Origin: JAJFHI01 sp050633705
GTDB taxonomy: Bacteria; Pseudomonadota; Alphaproteobacteria; Rhizobiales; Hyphomicrobiaceae
Assembly (NCBI GenBank): GCA_050633705.1
Contig: JBOEGZ010000007.1
Coordinates: forward strand, 62,001 to 126,000
DNA length: 64,000 bases
Reading direction: 5' to 3'
Numbering within the stretch: position 1 is the stretch's first letter; each line of letters opens with the position of its first letter. The notes under the pieces were generated by a model. It made no database searches. It was not told the DNA's origin and saw only the letters and a program-made list of their open reading frames with translations. Made by a program: the position numbers and the translations under genes. Below are positions 33,830 through 42,178 of the stretch, piece after piece.

Positions 33830-34756
33830 ATGGATTTCGGGACACCGAGACCAACACAAGATGCAGCCGCTGAATTGGGAGCACCGAATGGGCGCGCGAA
33901 AGAAACATCGAGCGCAGAATTCGCAAACGATGTTTTGGCCGCCTCACGCGATGTGACCGTAATCGTTGATTTTTACTCATCCGCCAGTCCGCAGAGTCAG
34001 CAACATTCCCAATCGCTAGAGAACGCAGTTCATCCCTATGCTGATAAAATTCGTTTGATTAAGCTCAACATCGACAAGAATCCGGCTATCGCTGGACAGC
34101 TGCGCTTACAAACAGTGCCAACGGTTTACGCATTTAGAGATGGACGCCCGATTGACGGTTTCGCTGGGGCTCAACCAGACAATGTTGTGCAAGAGTTTGT
34201 TGGTGGCTTAGCTGGCGCGGAACAAGCGGCTGATTTGGCGACGGTCCTAAAAGCAGGCATTGAGGCCCTTGAAACGGGAGAGCTGCAATCTGCCGCTGAG
34301 ATTTTTGCGACTGTTTTACAAGCCGATCCCCACAATGGCGAAGCCTTGGCAGGGCTTTCTCAGTGTTACCTTAAGAGCGGTGACATTGGCCTGGCACGCC
34401 AAACCATCGAATTGGTTCCGCCCGACAAGCAAGATCTTAATGTCGTGCAGGCTGTTTTGGCGGCACTCGAACTTGCAGACAAGGCCGGCGACGCCGGTGA
34501 AACGGCAGAACTTGAGCGCAAACTGGCAGCCAACCCGTCGGATCATCAAGCCAGATTTGACTTGGCTGTCGCGCTGGCTGCAAGCGGTGGAAACGCAGAC
34601 GCTGTCGACCATCTGTTGGAGATTTTTAAGAATGACCGCCAATGGAATGATGAGGCGGCAAGAAAACAATTGCTGCAATTTTTTGAGGCCTGGGGGTCAA
34701 AAGATCAGGCTACAATTGATGGTCGAAGACGGCTATCTTCGCTATTGTTTTCTTGA
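33830..34756 (+). CDS. CnoX/YbbN-like thioredoxin-TPR protein without active-site cysteines
   Basis: An N-terminal thioredoxin fold (about residues 28-130, with LRLQTVPTVYAFRDGRP carrying the cis-proline) is joined to a TPR-type helical C-terminus (about 140-308). This is the layout of CnoX (YbbN), a holdase that protects proteins and hands them to GroEL. The position of the thioredoxin CGPC motif reads SPQS at residues 53-56, so both cysteines are replaced by serine and redox activity by that site is not possible. The ATG at 33830 has GGGAGA six bases upstream. It is followed by the LON-substrate-binding-domain and Trm112-like genes, a grouping known in Hyphomicrobiales. Confidence 0.88.
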   Translation: MDFGTPRPTQDAAAELGAPNGRAKETSSAEFANDVLAASRDVTVIVDFYSSASPQSQQHSQSLENAVHPYADKIRLIKLNIDKNPAIAGQLRLQTVPTVYAFRDGRPIDGFAGAQPDNVVQEFVGGLAGAEQAADLATVLKAGIEALETGELQSAAEIFATVLQADPHNGEALAGLSQCYLKSGDIGLARQTIELVPPDKQDLNVVQAVLAALELADKAGDAGETAELERKLAANPSDHQARFDLAVALAASGGNADAVDHLLEIFKNDRQWNDEAARKQLLQFFEAWGSKDQATIDGRRRLSSLLFS

Positions 34757-34807
34757 TTGAGACCGAACAAAGTCGAGATCCGGTGATTTTTGAGTGGAGC
34801 GATAAGC

Positions 34808-35536
34808 GTGTCGTTTTTGCAGAACTATCGGGCTCCTGGCGACTTGCCCAACCAAATTCCATTGTTTCCACTTCTTGGTGCAATTCTTTTGCCCCGTGCA
34901 AACTTACCATTGAATGTGTTTGAACCGCGATACTTGGCGATGATTGATGACGTCATCAGCGGTGACCGTGTGGTTGGCATTGTTCAGCCAGATACGCATG
35001 GTGAGGGGTATGCAAAATTAGCCTCGGCAGGTGAGGTTTCGCAGGCTTCGGAATTGGAAAGTCCACAAGGCAAGACCATTGATCTTCGCAACGTCGGCTG
35101 CGTCGGGCGTGTTACAAGTTATCAAGAACTTGATGACGGCCGACTGAGCATTACTCTGACAGGGATTTCACGCTTTCGCATATCGAGCGAAATTGAAACG
35201 ATGGAGCCCTACCGTATCGCGTCAGTTGACTATACCGAATTCAAAAACGACTTTGTCGAAGGACTGGGAGAAGACACGATTGATCGACAACACCTTCTCA
35301 AGGTGTTGAAGACTTATCTCGATAGCAATCACCTGAGTGCGGATTGGAATTCAATTCTCAGAGCATCCAGTGAGTTTCTCATCAACACATTATCGGTGAT
35401 GAGCCCATATGGTGCGGAAGAAAAGCAGGCGTTGTTGGAGGCAGATGACTTGAGTGAACGCGCCAATGTTTTGGTGGCACTTGCTGAAATGGAATTGGCT
35501 TCAGGCGGTGAAGACGGCGGCAGCACCATTCAATAA
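34808..35536 (+). CDS. LON peptidase substrate-binding-domain protein
   Basis: The protein is a stand-alone version of the N-terminal domain of Lon protease, without ATPase or peptidase parts. Typical sequence is QIPLFPLLGAILLPRANLPL followed by NVFEPRYLAMI, then GCVGRVTSYQELDDGRLSITL and a helical C-terminal half. These proteins are thought to recognise substrates or act as adaptors, without direct proof. The GTG at 34808 was chosen because GGAG lies eight bases upstream. 242 residues. It lies between the CnoX-like and Trm112-like genes. Confidence 0.9.
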   Translation: MSFLQNYRAPGDLPNQIPLFPLLGAILLPRANLPLNVFEPRYLAMIDDVISGDRVVGIVQPDTHGEGYAKLASAGEVSQASELESPQGKTIDLRNVGCVGRVTSYQELDDGRLSITLTGISRFRISSEIETMEPYRIASVDYTEFKNDFVEGLGEDTIDRQHLLKVLKTYLDSNHLSADWNSILRASSEFLINTLSVMSPYGAEEKQALLEADDLSERANVLVALAEMELASGGEDGGSTIQ

Positions 35537-35599
35537 AATTCAATGTACGCATGGTTAATCGATGTTTTTGCGATTACAACTTTCGAAAGAGCTTTGCTG

Positions 35600-35818
35600 A
35601 TGGCCAAAGATGAAACGTCAAAAAAAGCGAGCGAGCCAAGCGTTGATCCCCATTTGTTGGAGATACTGGTGTGTCCGCTGACAAAGACGCGGCTGACTTA
35701 TGATGCTGCCAACAGTGAGTTGATATCAACGGCGGCAGGTTTGGCGTTCCCAATTCGGGACGGTGTCCCGTTAATGACACCTCAAGCGGCTCGTCCGCTT
35801 AAGGGTGACAACTCCTGA
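35600..35818 (+). CDS. Trm112-family protein
   Basis: The 72-residue protein has the compact pattern of the YcaR/Trm112 family: DPHLLEILVCPLTKTRLTYD, then LISTAAGLAFPIRDGVPLMT. In eukaryotes and some prokaryotes Trm112 activates methyltransferases of tRNA, rRNA and release factors. In bacteria the partner is not generally known. Of the cysteines that can bind zinc only one remains (CPLT), as is common in bacterial members. The ATG at 35600 has GAAAGAG about eight bases upstream. Confidence 0.9.
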   Translation: MAKDETSKKASEPSVDPHLLEILVCPLTKTRLTYDAANSELISTAAGLAFPIRDGVPLMTPQAARPLKGDNS

Positions 35819-36033
35819 AGACAGATTTTTCTACATTCAAATTGTGCGGTAAACGCCTGGGCATACGATCCCAAATGTTCTGTAGGTTATCTAACAGCCT
35901 TAAAAATAGAATATTTCGTATTATATGTTGAACGAAACGGACGTTTGGTCGCTGATACACAAGGTGTGTTAACCACTTAAATTCAGCCTTTTTTTAAATC
36001 AGGCATGTTTCTTGAGACGCAATTGAGACCGAA

Positions 36034-38118
36034 ATGTCGATGGCGTTTAAAGTGCACAAAAAACAGTATCAGTTCAGATCAGATCCGCCCGCCCGCAGTC
36101 GCAGGCAAACGCGCTCTATCGGGCGAAGTTTGAGTGCGGCGTCAGCTGCACGATTTGCCGCCTCCTGGCCAAACTTTCGCGGACGCCGCTTGCGGCAAGA
36201 ATGGCTCAATGGCCCAGGCCCCCGACGGCTTGCAGGCTATGGCGCAGTCGCCCTTCTTCTTCTCTCAATGTTGAGCCTGCCTCAGCCGTTGTCTGTTTCT
36301 CACTGGCTGACCTTGGTCGGCATTGGACTTATTTTCTTCGCACTACGTCGAGCGCATTGGAATGGCGCAGAATCTGATTCAGACCGTGCAAGTCTTGGGC
36401 GTTTTTCCGAGTTGAGTGATCGTCTTGAAAAGCGCATTGAAGAGTTGCAAGACGTGCAATGGGAGCTTTCGGAAAAGGAAGTCCGATATAGAGATTTGTT
36501 GGACACCCAATCTGACATGATCTTACGCCGCAACGGTACTGGCCAATTAACATTCGTCAATACTGCATTTTGTCAAATGTTCGACGTCACGGCGGAAGAC
36601 GTCATCGGGCGCCCGTTCGCACCGATTGTTGTTGAAACGGATGGGACCAAGCCGGCATTGGACGAGAGCCATCGACGTCAACGACAATTTACAGAACGAG
36701 TTGTAACCAAGGCTGGTTCGCGTTGGATTGTTTGGGATGAACAATTGATTACGACCAGTTCTGATGGCGACATCGAAGTGCAAGGGGTTGGACGTGATGT
36801 CACCCAACAGCGTGCGCAGCAAGAACAATTGCAAGAAGCACGAGATCAAGCCGAATCGGCAAATCGAGCCAAGTCACGTTTCCTGGCGGCAATGAGTCAT
36901 GAAATTCGCACGCCCATGAACGGAATTCTGGGTATGTCCAGTTTGCTCAACGAAACGAAACAGACCGACGAACAAAAATCTTACACCCGCGCCATTGATC
37001 AATCTGCACGCAATCTGTTGTCTCTGATAGACGAGATTCTAGATTTCTCGAAGATTGAAGCCGGTGCATTGGAGTTGGAAAACCTTCCGTTTGTTCTCGA
37101 AAAGACGGTACAAGATGCCGTTGAATTGATGGCCGTCCGGGCTCGCGAAAAACACCTTGATATCAATTGGCATGTGTCGCCTCAACTCCCACGGCTTGTC
37201 ATGAGTGATGAGGTGCGCCTGCGCCAAATCATTCTCAACCTCGTTTCAAACGCCATCAAATTTACTGATAGCGGTGAAATCACAGTGCAAGTTGAAGCTG
37301 TAAAAGACGTTTGTTTGACAGACGGGGCTCTTGTGGTGGCTTTTGAGGTTCGTGACACCGGCATTGGACTATCGAAGGAAGACTGCCGCCATTTGTTCTC
37401 AGAGTTTGTGCAATCTGATTCTGCCGTTCGGCGGGGCAATGGTGGCACAGGACTTGGCCTTGCGATAAGTCGACGCCTTGCCCTGGCGATGGGTGGGGAT
37501 ATCACGGTTGAAAGTGTCTTGGGGCAAGGCTCGACATTTCGGGTTATCCTGCCGGTCGGGAAATACGAATTGGATCGCGATGCGTTGAAGCACGCCTGCA
37601 GGGATAAATTTCAGGGCAGTAAGATGATTGACTTGCCTGTCCAGCAAACGCAACACGTCCCACTGATTCAATCACAACGCGTTCGCGTTCTTATGGCCGA
37701 AGACAATGAAATCAATGCTCTTCTTGCAACGCGCATGATTGAAAAATCCGGTTGCAGTGTTCACGCGGTTCAAACAGGCCAAGAGGCGGTCGTCGCGATG
37801 CAACGTGTTTGCGACGGTGAGGAAGCAGCTTACGATTTGGTTTTGATGGATATTCATATGCCGGGGATCGATGGTGTCGAGGCGGCAAGGCAAATTAAAG
37901 CCCTGTTTGAAAGGCCTGAGACGTTGTTGGCCGGGTCATCACAGTGCCCGCCCATATTGGCATTGACAGCCAATGCGTTTGAAGAAGACAAGAAGCGTTA
38001 CCTTGATGCAGGAATGGATGGTTACCTTGCCAAGCCATTTGATGCACAGGATTTACGGGCACTGATTGAGCAATGGGTGGACGTACCTAAATCTTCCGGG
38101 CAGATGAAGGTGTCGTAA
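36034..38118 (+). CDS. hybrid histidine kinase with PAS and receiver domains
   Basis: The N-terminus is very basic (residues 1-60), followed by one or two membrane segments (about 68-108). A short coiled coil leads to a PAS domain (about 145-265). The HisKA domain has SHEIRTPMNG with the phosphorylated His289, and the ATPase domain has N, G1 and G2 boxes (NLVSNAIKF, DTGIGL, GTGLGLAIS). The receiver domain (about 550-685) has the phosphorylated Asp606 in LVLMDIHMPG. There is no histidine phosphotransfer domain, so an external one would be needed for a relay. The signal is unknown. No partner output regulator is adjacent. 694 residues. Confidence 0.94.
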   Translation: MSMAFKVHKKQYQFRSDPPARSRRQTRSIGRSLSAASAARFAASWPNFRGRRLRQEWLNGPGPRRLAGYGAVALLLLSMLSLPQPLSVSHWLTLVGIGLIFFALRRAHWNGAESDSDRASLGRFSELSDRLEKRIEELQDVQWELSEKEVRYRDLLDTQSDMILRRNGTGQLTFVNTAFCQMFDVTAEDVIGRPFAPIVVETDGTKPALDESHRRQRQFTERVVTKAGSRWIVWDEQLITTSSDGDIEVQGVGRDVTQQRAQQEQLQEARDQAESANRAKSRFLAAMSHEIRTPMNGILGMSSLLNETKQTDEQKSYTRAIDQSARNLLSLIDEILDFSKIEAGALELENLPFVLEKTVQDAVELMAVRAREKHLDINWHVSPQLPRLVMSDEVRLRQIILNLVSNAIKFTDSGEITVQVEAVKDVCLTDGALVVAFEVRDTGIGLSKEDCRHLFSEFVQSDSAVRRGNGGTGLGLAISRRLALAMGGDITVESVLGQGSTFRVILPVGKYELDRDALKHACRDKFQGSKMIDLPVQQTQHVPLIQSQRVRVLMAEDNEINALLATRMIEKSGCSVHAVQTGQEAVVAMQRVCDGEEAAYDLVLMDIHMPGIDGVEAARQIKALFERPETLLAGSSQCPPILALTANAFEEDKKRYLDAGMDGYLAKPFDAQDLRALIEQWVDVPKSSGQMKVS

Positions 38119-38423
38119 ATTCTCTGCCAACAACTCCCTGTCGACGTGCGAACGCAGGGTGCTTCACATTGACATTCCTTGAAAATTTTAAATTTTCCTG
38201 TCTATCATTTGCGTTAGGCTTTGTATTGACGACTGGCCGATGAGGGTTGTCGTGAAGCCGTCACGAATCCATGTTAGCGCCACGATAGTAAGTTCTGGTG
38301 CACATCTAAATGACTGCGTTTGGGATGTGCTGGGGATCGGACTGGACTGTCAAAGCTTAAGACAAAGCGGCCTGCACTAGGATCATGAGTGCTTGGCAGT
38401 TGGGGCATGTAAGGGAAAAGCAA
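38119..38423. promoter_or_regulatory. leader region of olsB
   Basis: No gene was found in these 305 bases. A TTGACA box lies at 38169-38174 and an AT-rich stretch follows it, which may hold a promoter. A possible Pho box at 38247-38264 is listed separately. Confidence 0.4.
38247..38264 (+). promoter_or_regulatory. possible Pho box upstream of olsB
   Basis: TTGTCGT-GAAG-CCGTCAC resembles two CTGTCAT-type half-sites with four bases between, matching 11 of 14 positions. The same bases also contain a perfect inverted repeat, TCGTGA and TCACGA at 38250-38266, so another regulator is possible. Ornithine-lipid synthesis is induced by phosphate starvation through PhoB in rhizobia. Confidence 0.4.
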
Positions 38424-39407
38424 ATGAGAAATACGGCTCGGCGGCTGGCTGGACGCTTCATAAGCAGATCATCATTTAGACCGTTGCCGCAAGGCATGTT
38501 AGCGCGTCAGGCGTTGTTTGATCCCAACGCTCTTGATGAAGAGGCCTCACTTGCAAGGTTGATGCGGCGTTTGCCGCCAAAGGTTTTTGGTCGCCTTGGT
38601 AACCTCGAAGTTCGCTTAGCCCGAGGGCGAAACGACATCAAGTTGGCGCAACGGCTGCGTTACGAAGTGTTTTACGAAGAGATGTCAGCCAATCCATCTT
38701 CGCGGGCACGGATCCGCCGCAGGGATGAAGACCCTTATGATTCTTTTTGTGATCACCTGCTTGTTGTTGACAATGCCGTTACCCCGGGCACCTGGGGCAA
38801 TAGCCGCCGACCAAAGGTCGTTGGAACGTATCGCGTGTTACGCCAAGAGGTCGCGCAAGCTCAACGCGAACTGGGTTTTTACACTCAGGGTGAATATGAT
38901 ATCGCGCCACTCATTGCGAGAAAATCTCCACGCTATCGCTTTATGGAACTTGGGCGTTCTTGTGTGCAAAAGCCTTATCGCAACAAACGAAGCGTTGAAC
39001 TGTTGTGGCATGGACTGTGGACTTATGTGCGTGAGCACAAGGTTGACGTCATGATTGGGTGCGCAAGTTTTGAGGGGACTGACCCGGACGCTCACGCAGA
39101 GGCATTAAGCTTCCTACACCACAACGTCAGTGCGCCCGCTGAGTGGCGTTGTCGGGCGCACGATGATCAATACGTTTCTATGAATCGCATGAACGTCGCC
39201 GACCTAGATCTTAAGAGAGCATTGAAGGTGATGCCGCCATTGATCAAAGGTTACTTGCGGCTCGGTGCATTTGTTGGCGACGGCGCCGTGATTGACCGAC
39301 AATTCAACACGACGGATGTTTTGATTATTCTACCGGTGGAGAATATCGATCCGCGTTATTTCGGGCACTTCGGGACGCCCGATGAGGTCAAAAGCCGCAT
39401 TGCTTGA
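38424..39407 (+). CDS. olsB: ornithine acyl-ACP N-acyltransferase (OlsB)
   Basis: OlsB attaches a 3-hydroxy fatty acid from acyl carrier protein to ornithine, the first step of ornithine-lipid synthesis. The family pattern is clear: LEVRLARGRNDIKLAQRLRY then EVFYEEM, DPYDSFCDHLLVVD, VVGTYRVLRQE, FMELGRSCVQKPYRNKRS, and MIGCASFEGTDP. OlsA, which adds the second acyl chain, is not adjacent, but the acyltransferase gene at 54.4 kb could serve. I set the start at the ATG at 38424 because AGGGAAAAG lies just upstream; ATG 38385 would add 13 residues. 327 residues. The N-terminus is basic, fitting membrane association. Confidence 0.92.
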   Translation: MRNTARRLAGRFISRSSFRPLPQGMLARQALFDPNALDEEASLARLMRRLPPKVFGRLGNLEVRLARGRNDIKLAQRLRYEVFYEEMSANPSSRARIRRRDEDPYDSFCDHLLVVDNAVTPGTWGNSRRPKVVGTYRVLRQEVAQAQRELGFYTQGEYDIAPLIARKSPRYRFMELGRSCVQKPYRNKRSVELLWHGLWTYVREHKVDVMIGCASFEGTDPDAHAEALSFLHHNVSAPAEWRCRAHDDQYVSMNRMNVADLDLKRALKVMPPLIKGYLRLGAFVGDGAVIDRQFNTTDVLIILPVENIDPRYFGHFGTPDEVKSRIA

Positions 39408-39483
39408 CGATTGTATGTCGCTGCGGCTTTTGCCTCTTAGGCGATGATCCCTCGAAGCGTCGTTCGATGGATGCTCGATTTTG

Positions 39484-41754
39484 TTATCGATTGACATCGT
39501 AGGCTGCTAGCGCTGCCATATTGACGATATCGGCGTCGTTGGAGCCCAATGTACAGATTTGAACCGACCGCGGAAGGCCAACAAGAATTGGTCCAATGAT
39601 CGTGGCACCTCCCAGTTCGCCTAACATTTTTGTCGAAATCGATGCGGCGTGAAATGCTGGCATGATCAATACGTTTGCTGGCCCTGAGAGACGGCAGAAT
39701 GGGAATTGTGCCATCCGGTCTGCACTAAGTGCAACGTCTGCGGCCATGTCACCGTCGAATTCGAAATCAACGCGTCGTTCTTCAAGAATTCGAACAGCAT
39801 CGCGAACCTCATCTGAACGCTCGCCGCGGGGTTGACCGAAGTTTGAATTGGCAAGGAATGCAACGCGCGGGACAAAGCCGAAGTTTGTCGCGGCGCGGGC
39901 CGCTTCTTCTGCGATGTTGGCCAGCTCGTCGGCGGTTGGCATGTTGTGCACGCTGGTATCTGCAATCATGACAGCGTGTCCCCGACTGAGAGCCAGTGAA
40001 ACACCGATCGGATGACGCCCGGGTTCAGGACTCATGACGCGGTGAACATCTTTGTAAATACTTGTCCAGTTGCGGGTTACGCCCGAAACCATCGCATCTG
40101 CGTAGCCATGTTCGACCATCAACGCAGCAAATACGTTGCGTTCATTCATGACCAAACGTTGGCAGTCACGGCGCAGATAGCCTCTGCGTTGTAGCCGTTC
40201 ATAAAGGAAATCGGTGAACTGTTCTGTGTATGGGGACTGGCGTGTATCTATGAACTCAAATTCGCTTTGCGTTCTGAAACCGAGCCGTTTGATTTCTTCT
40301 TTGATCGTTTCTGTTGTGCCAACCAGGATTGGATGTCCGAAACCTTGATCATAAAAAATGTTCGCTGCACTTAGTACTGCGGGGTCCTCGCCTTCTGCAA
40401 AGATCACGCGCTTTGGGTTATCGCGCACTTTTTGGAACGTGGTTTGTAGCCAACCGGCCATCGGGTCAAGACGGCCGCTCAGCCGGGCAATATAGGCTGC
40501 GGTATCGACAATTGGCTTGCGAGCGACTCCGGTATCCATCGCGGCTTGAGCAACGGCTGTTGGAACGTGGCTGATGAGGCGGGGGTCGAATGGTGCCGGA
40601 ATAATATAGTCCGGGCCAAAAGTTGGTCGGCGGCCATGGAATGCGGCAGCCACCTGATCGGGAACTTCCGAGCGTGCCAAATCCGCTAGTGCTTTGGCGG
40701 CAGCGATCTTCATCTCGACGTTGATCGTCGAAGCTTGCACATCAAGTGCACCGCGGAACATGAACGGAAAACACAAGACGTTGTTAATTTGGTTAGGATA
40801 GTCAGATCTTCCTGTGGCGACAATGGCGTCACTTCGAACTGACGCGACATCCTCGGGTGTGATTTCAGGATCGGGATTTGACATGGCGAAGATAATCGGA
40901 TTGTCCGCCATCGACTTGATCATGTCTGGCGTGAAGGCACCTTTCACTGAAAGTCCAAATACGGCATCGGCGCCCTTGAAAGCCTCTTCCAAAGTGCGGT
41001 CGGTGGTCTTAACGGCATAAGTTGATTTCCATTGGTTCATGCCTTCCTTGCGACCTTGGTAGATGACACCTTTGGTGTCGCAAAGCGTAACGTTTTCCTT
41101 CGGCATGCCCATGGCGGTTAATAAGTCAAGGCAGGCAATGCCGGCTGAACCCGCACCGTTCACAACCAGTTTGAAATCTTTGATGTTGCGTCCGGTGAGT
41201 TCTAGTGCGTTGAGTAGGCCTGCGGCTGCGATGATTGCAGTGCCGTGCTGGTCGTCATGAAAGACAGGAATATCGAGCAACTCAGACAGTTGCTGTTCAA
41301 TCAAAAAACAGTCTGGAGCTTTGATGTCTTCGAGGTTGATGCCGCCATATGTTTCGCCAATGTATCGAACACAGTTGACGAAGGCGTCAACATCTTCCGT
41401 ATTGACCAGCAAGTCGATGCCATCGACGTCGGCAAAGCGTTTGAATAGTGCTCCCTTGCCTTCCATCACTGGTTTCGAGGCAGCGGCTCCAAGATTGCCA
41501 AGTCCCAGGATCGCGGTTCCGTTCGAGACAATGGCAACAAGGTTTGCTTTGTTGGTGTAATCATATGCGAGCGATTTGTCGGCCGCGATGGATTCGACTG
41601 GCGCAGCAACACCGGGCGAATAGGCCAGTGACAGGTCGCGTTGGGTTGCCAACGGCTTGGTGGGCGTTATTTCTAGCTTGCCAGGTTTCCCCTGGGCGTG
41701 GAATTGTAGTGCTTCTTGCGATGTAACGTGCGGGTTCGCTTGCTTGTTCGACAT
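39484..41754 (-). CDS. maeB: NADP-dependent malic enzyme with phosphotransacetylase-like domain
   Basis: The enzyme decarboxylates malate to pyruvate with reduction of NADP. The malic-enzyme part (about residues 1-430) has LSLAYSPGVAAPVE, DDQHGTAIIAAAGLLNALEL, the NAD(P) motif GAGSAGIACLDLL and FGLSVKGAF. The C-terminal part (about 440-756) is the phosphotransacetylase-like domain found in this large bacterial class, which regulates rather than catalyses. The length of 756 residues fits MaeB. The ATG at 41754 starts MSNKQANPHV; an extension from 41832 is possible but not family-like. It is divergent from mutS, as in other Hyphomicrobiales. Confidence 0.95.
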   Translation of the reverse strand: MSNKQANPHVTSQEALQFHAQGKPGKLEITPTKPLATQRDLSLAYSPGVAAPVESIAADKSLAYDYTNKANLVAIVSNGTAILGLGNLGAAASKPVMEGKGALFKRFADVDGIDLLVNTEDVDAFVNCVRYIGETYGGINLEDIKAPDCFLIEQQLSELLDIPVFHDDQHGTAIIAAAGLLNALELTGRNIKDFKLVVNGAGSAGIACLDLLTAMGMPKENVTLCDTKGVIYQGRKEGMNQWKSTYAVKTTDRTLEEAFKGADAVFGLSVKGAFTPDMIKSMADNPIIFAMSNPDPEITPEDVASVRSDAIVATGRSDYPNQINNVLCFPFMFRGALDVQASTINVEMKIAAAKALADLARSEVPDQVAAAFHGRRPTFGPDYIIPAPFDPRLISHVPTAVAQAAMDTGVARKPIVDTAAYIARLSGRLDPMAGWLQTTFQKVRDNPKRVIFAEGEDPAVLSAANIFYDQGFGHPILVGTTETIKEEIKRLGFRTQSEFEFIDTRQSPYTEQFTDFLYERLQRRGYLRRDCQRLVMNERNVFAALMVEHGYADAMVSGVTRNWTSIYKDVHRVMSPEPGRHPIGVSLALSRGHAVMIADTSVHNMPTADELANIAEEAARAATNFGFVPRVAFLANSNFGQPRGERSDEVRDAVRILEERRVDFEFDGDMAADVALSADRMAQFPFCRLSGPANVLIMPAFHAASISTKMLGELGGATIIGPILVGLPRSVQICTLGSNDADIVNMAALAAYDVNR

Positions 41755-42178
41755 GGAATAGAGTTGTCCGATCGTGGGGCTGAAAAATACTTGCAAGGTG
41801 AATACTGGTAATGCAAAAACGCGAATTAGCACTGGCGCATCTTAGAACAGCCAATATCGAGTCGGGATCGATATTTCACTAATTCGTTTAAATGAGCTGG
41901 TTGTCGTCGCGCAGACACTTATGGCAAGACCTTGCCTGCCATTGCAAGCTGTCCGTGAAACTGTGTCTCACCCTGCGAGTCCATTTAGTGCATTCAATAC
42001 GGTTGGTTCGCCACTAATGGTACGCAACTTTGGTAGAATGGGTTTCTCATGTTGCGTTTTGCCGCCAGGCTGAGGCCGTGACATGTTGTAAGACCGCTTG
42101 CAGAAACGATCGCCGGTCTGGCTTCGTGTCGCATTATCGCGCAAACTAAGCAGTGAACAGAATTTTTAGGTTTTTCAG
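41755..42178. promoter_or_regulatory. divergent region between maeB and mutS
   Basis: No gene was found in these 424 bases. They hold the promoters of maeB and of the mutS-glnD run. A perfect inverted repeat at 41853-41875 lies about 100 bases upstream of maeB and is listed separately. No other known motif was recognised. Confidence 0.45.
41853..41875. promoter_or_regulatory. perfect 8+8 inverted repeat upstream of maeB
   Basis: AATATCGA at 41853-41860 and TCGATATT at 41868-41875 are perfect reverse complements separated by seven bases. The arrangement suits a dimeric transcription factor. I do not recognise the consensus. Confidence 0.45.
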
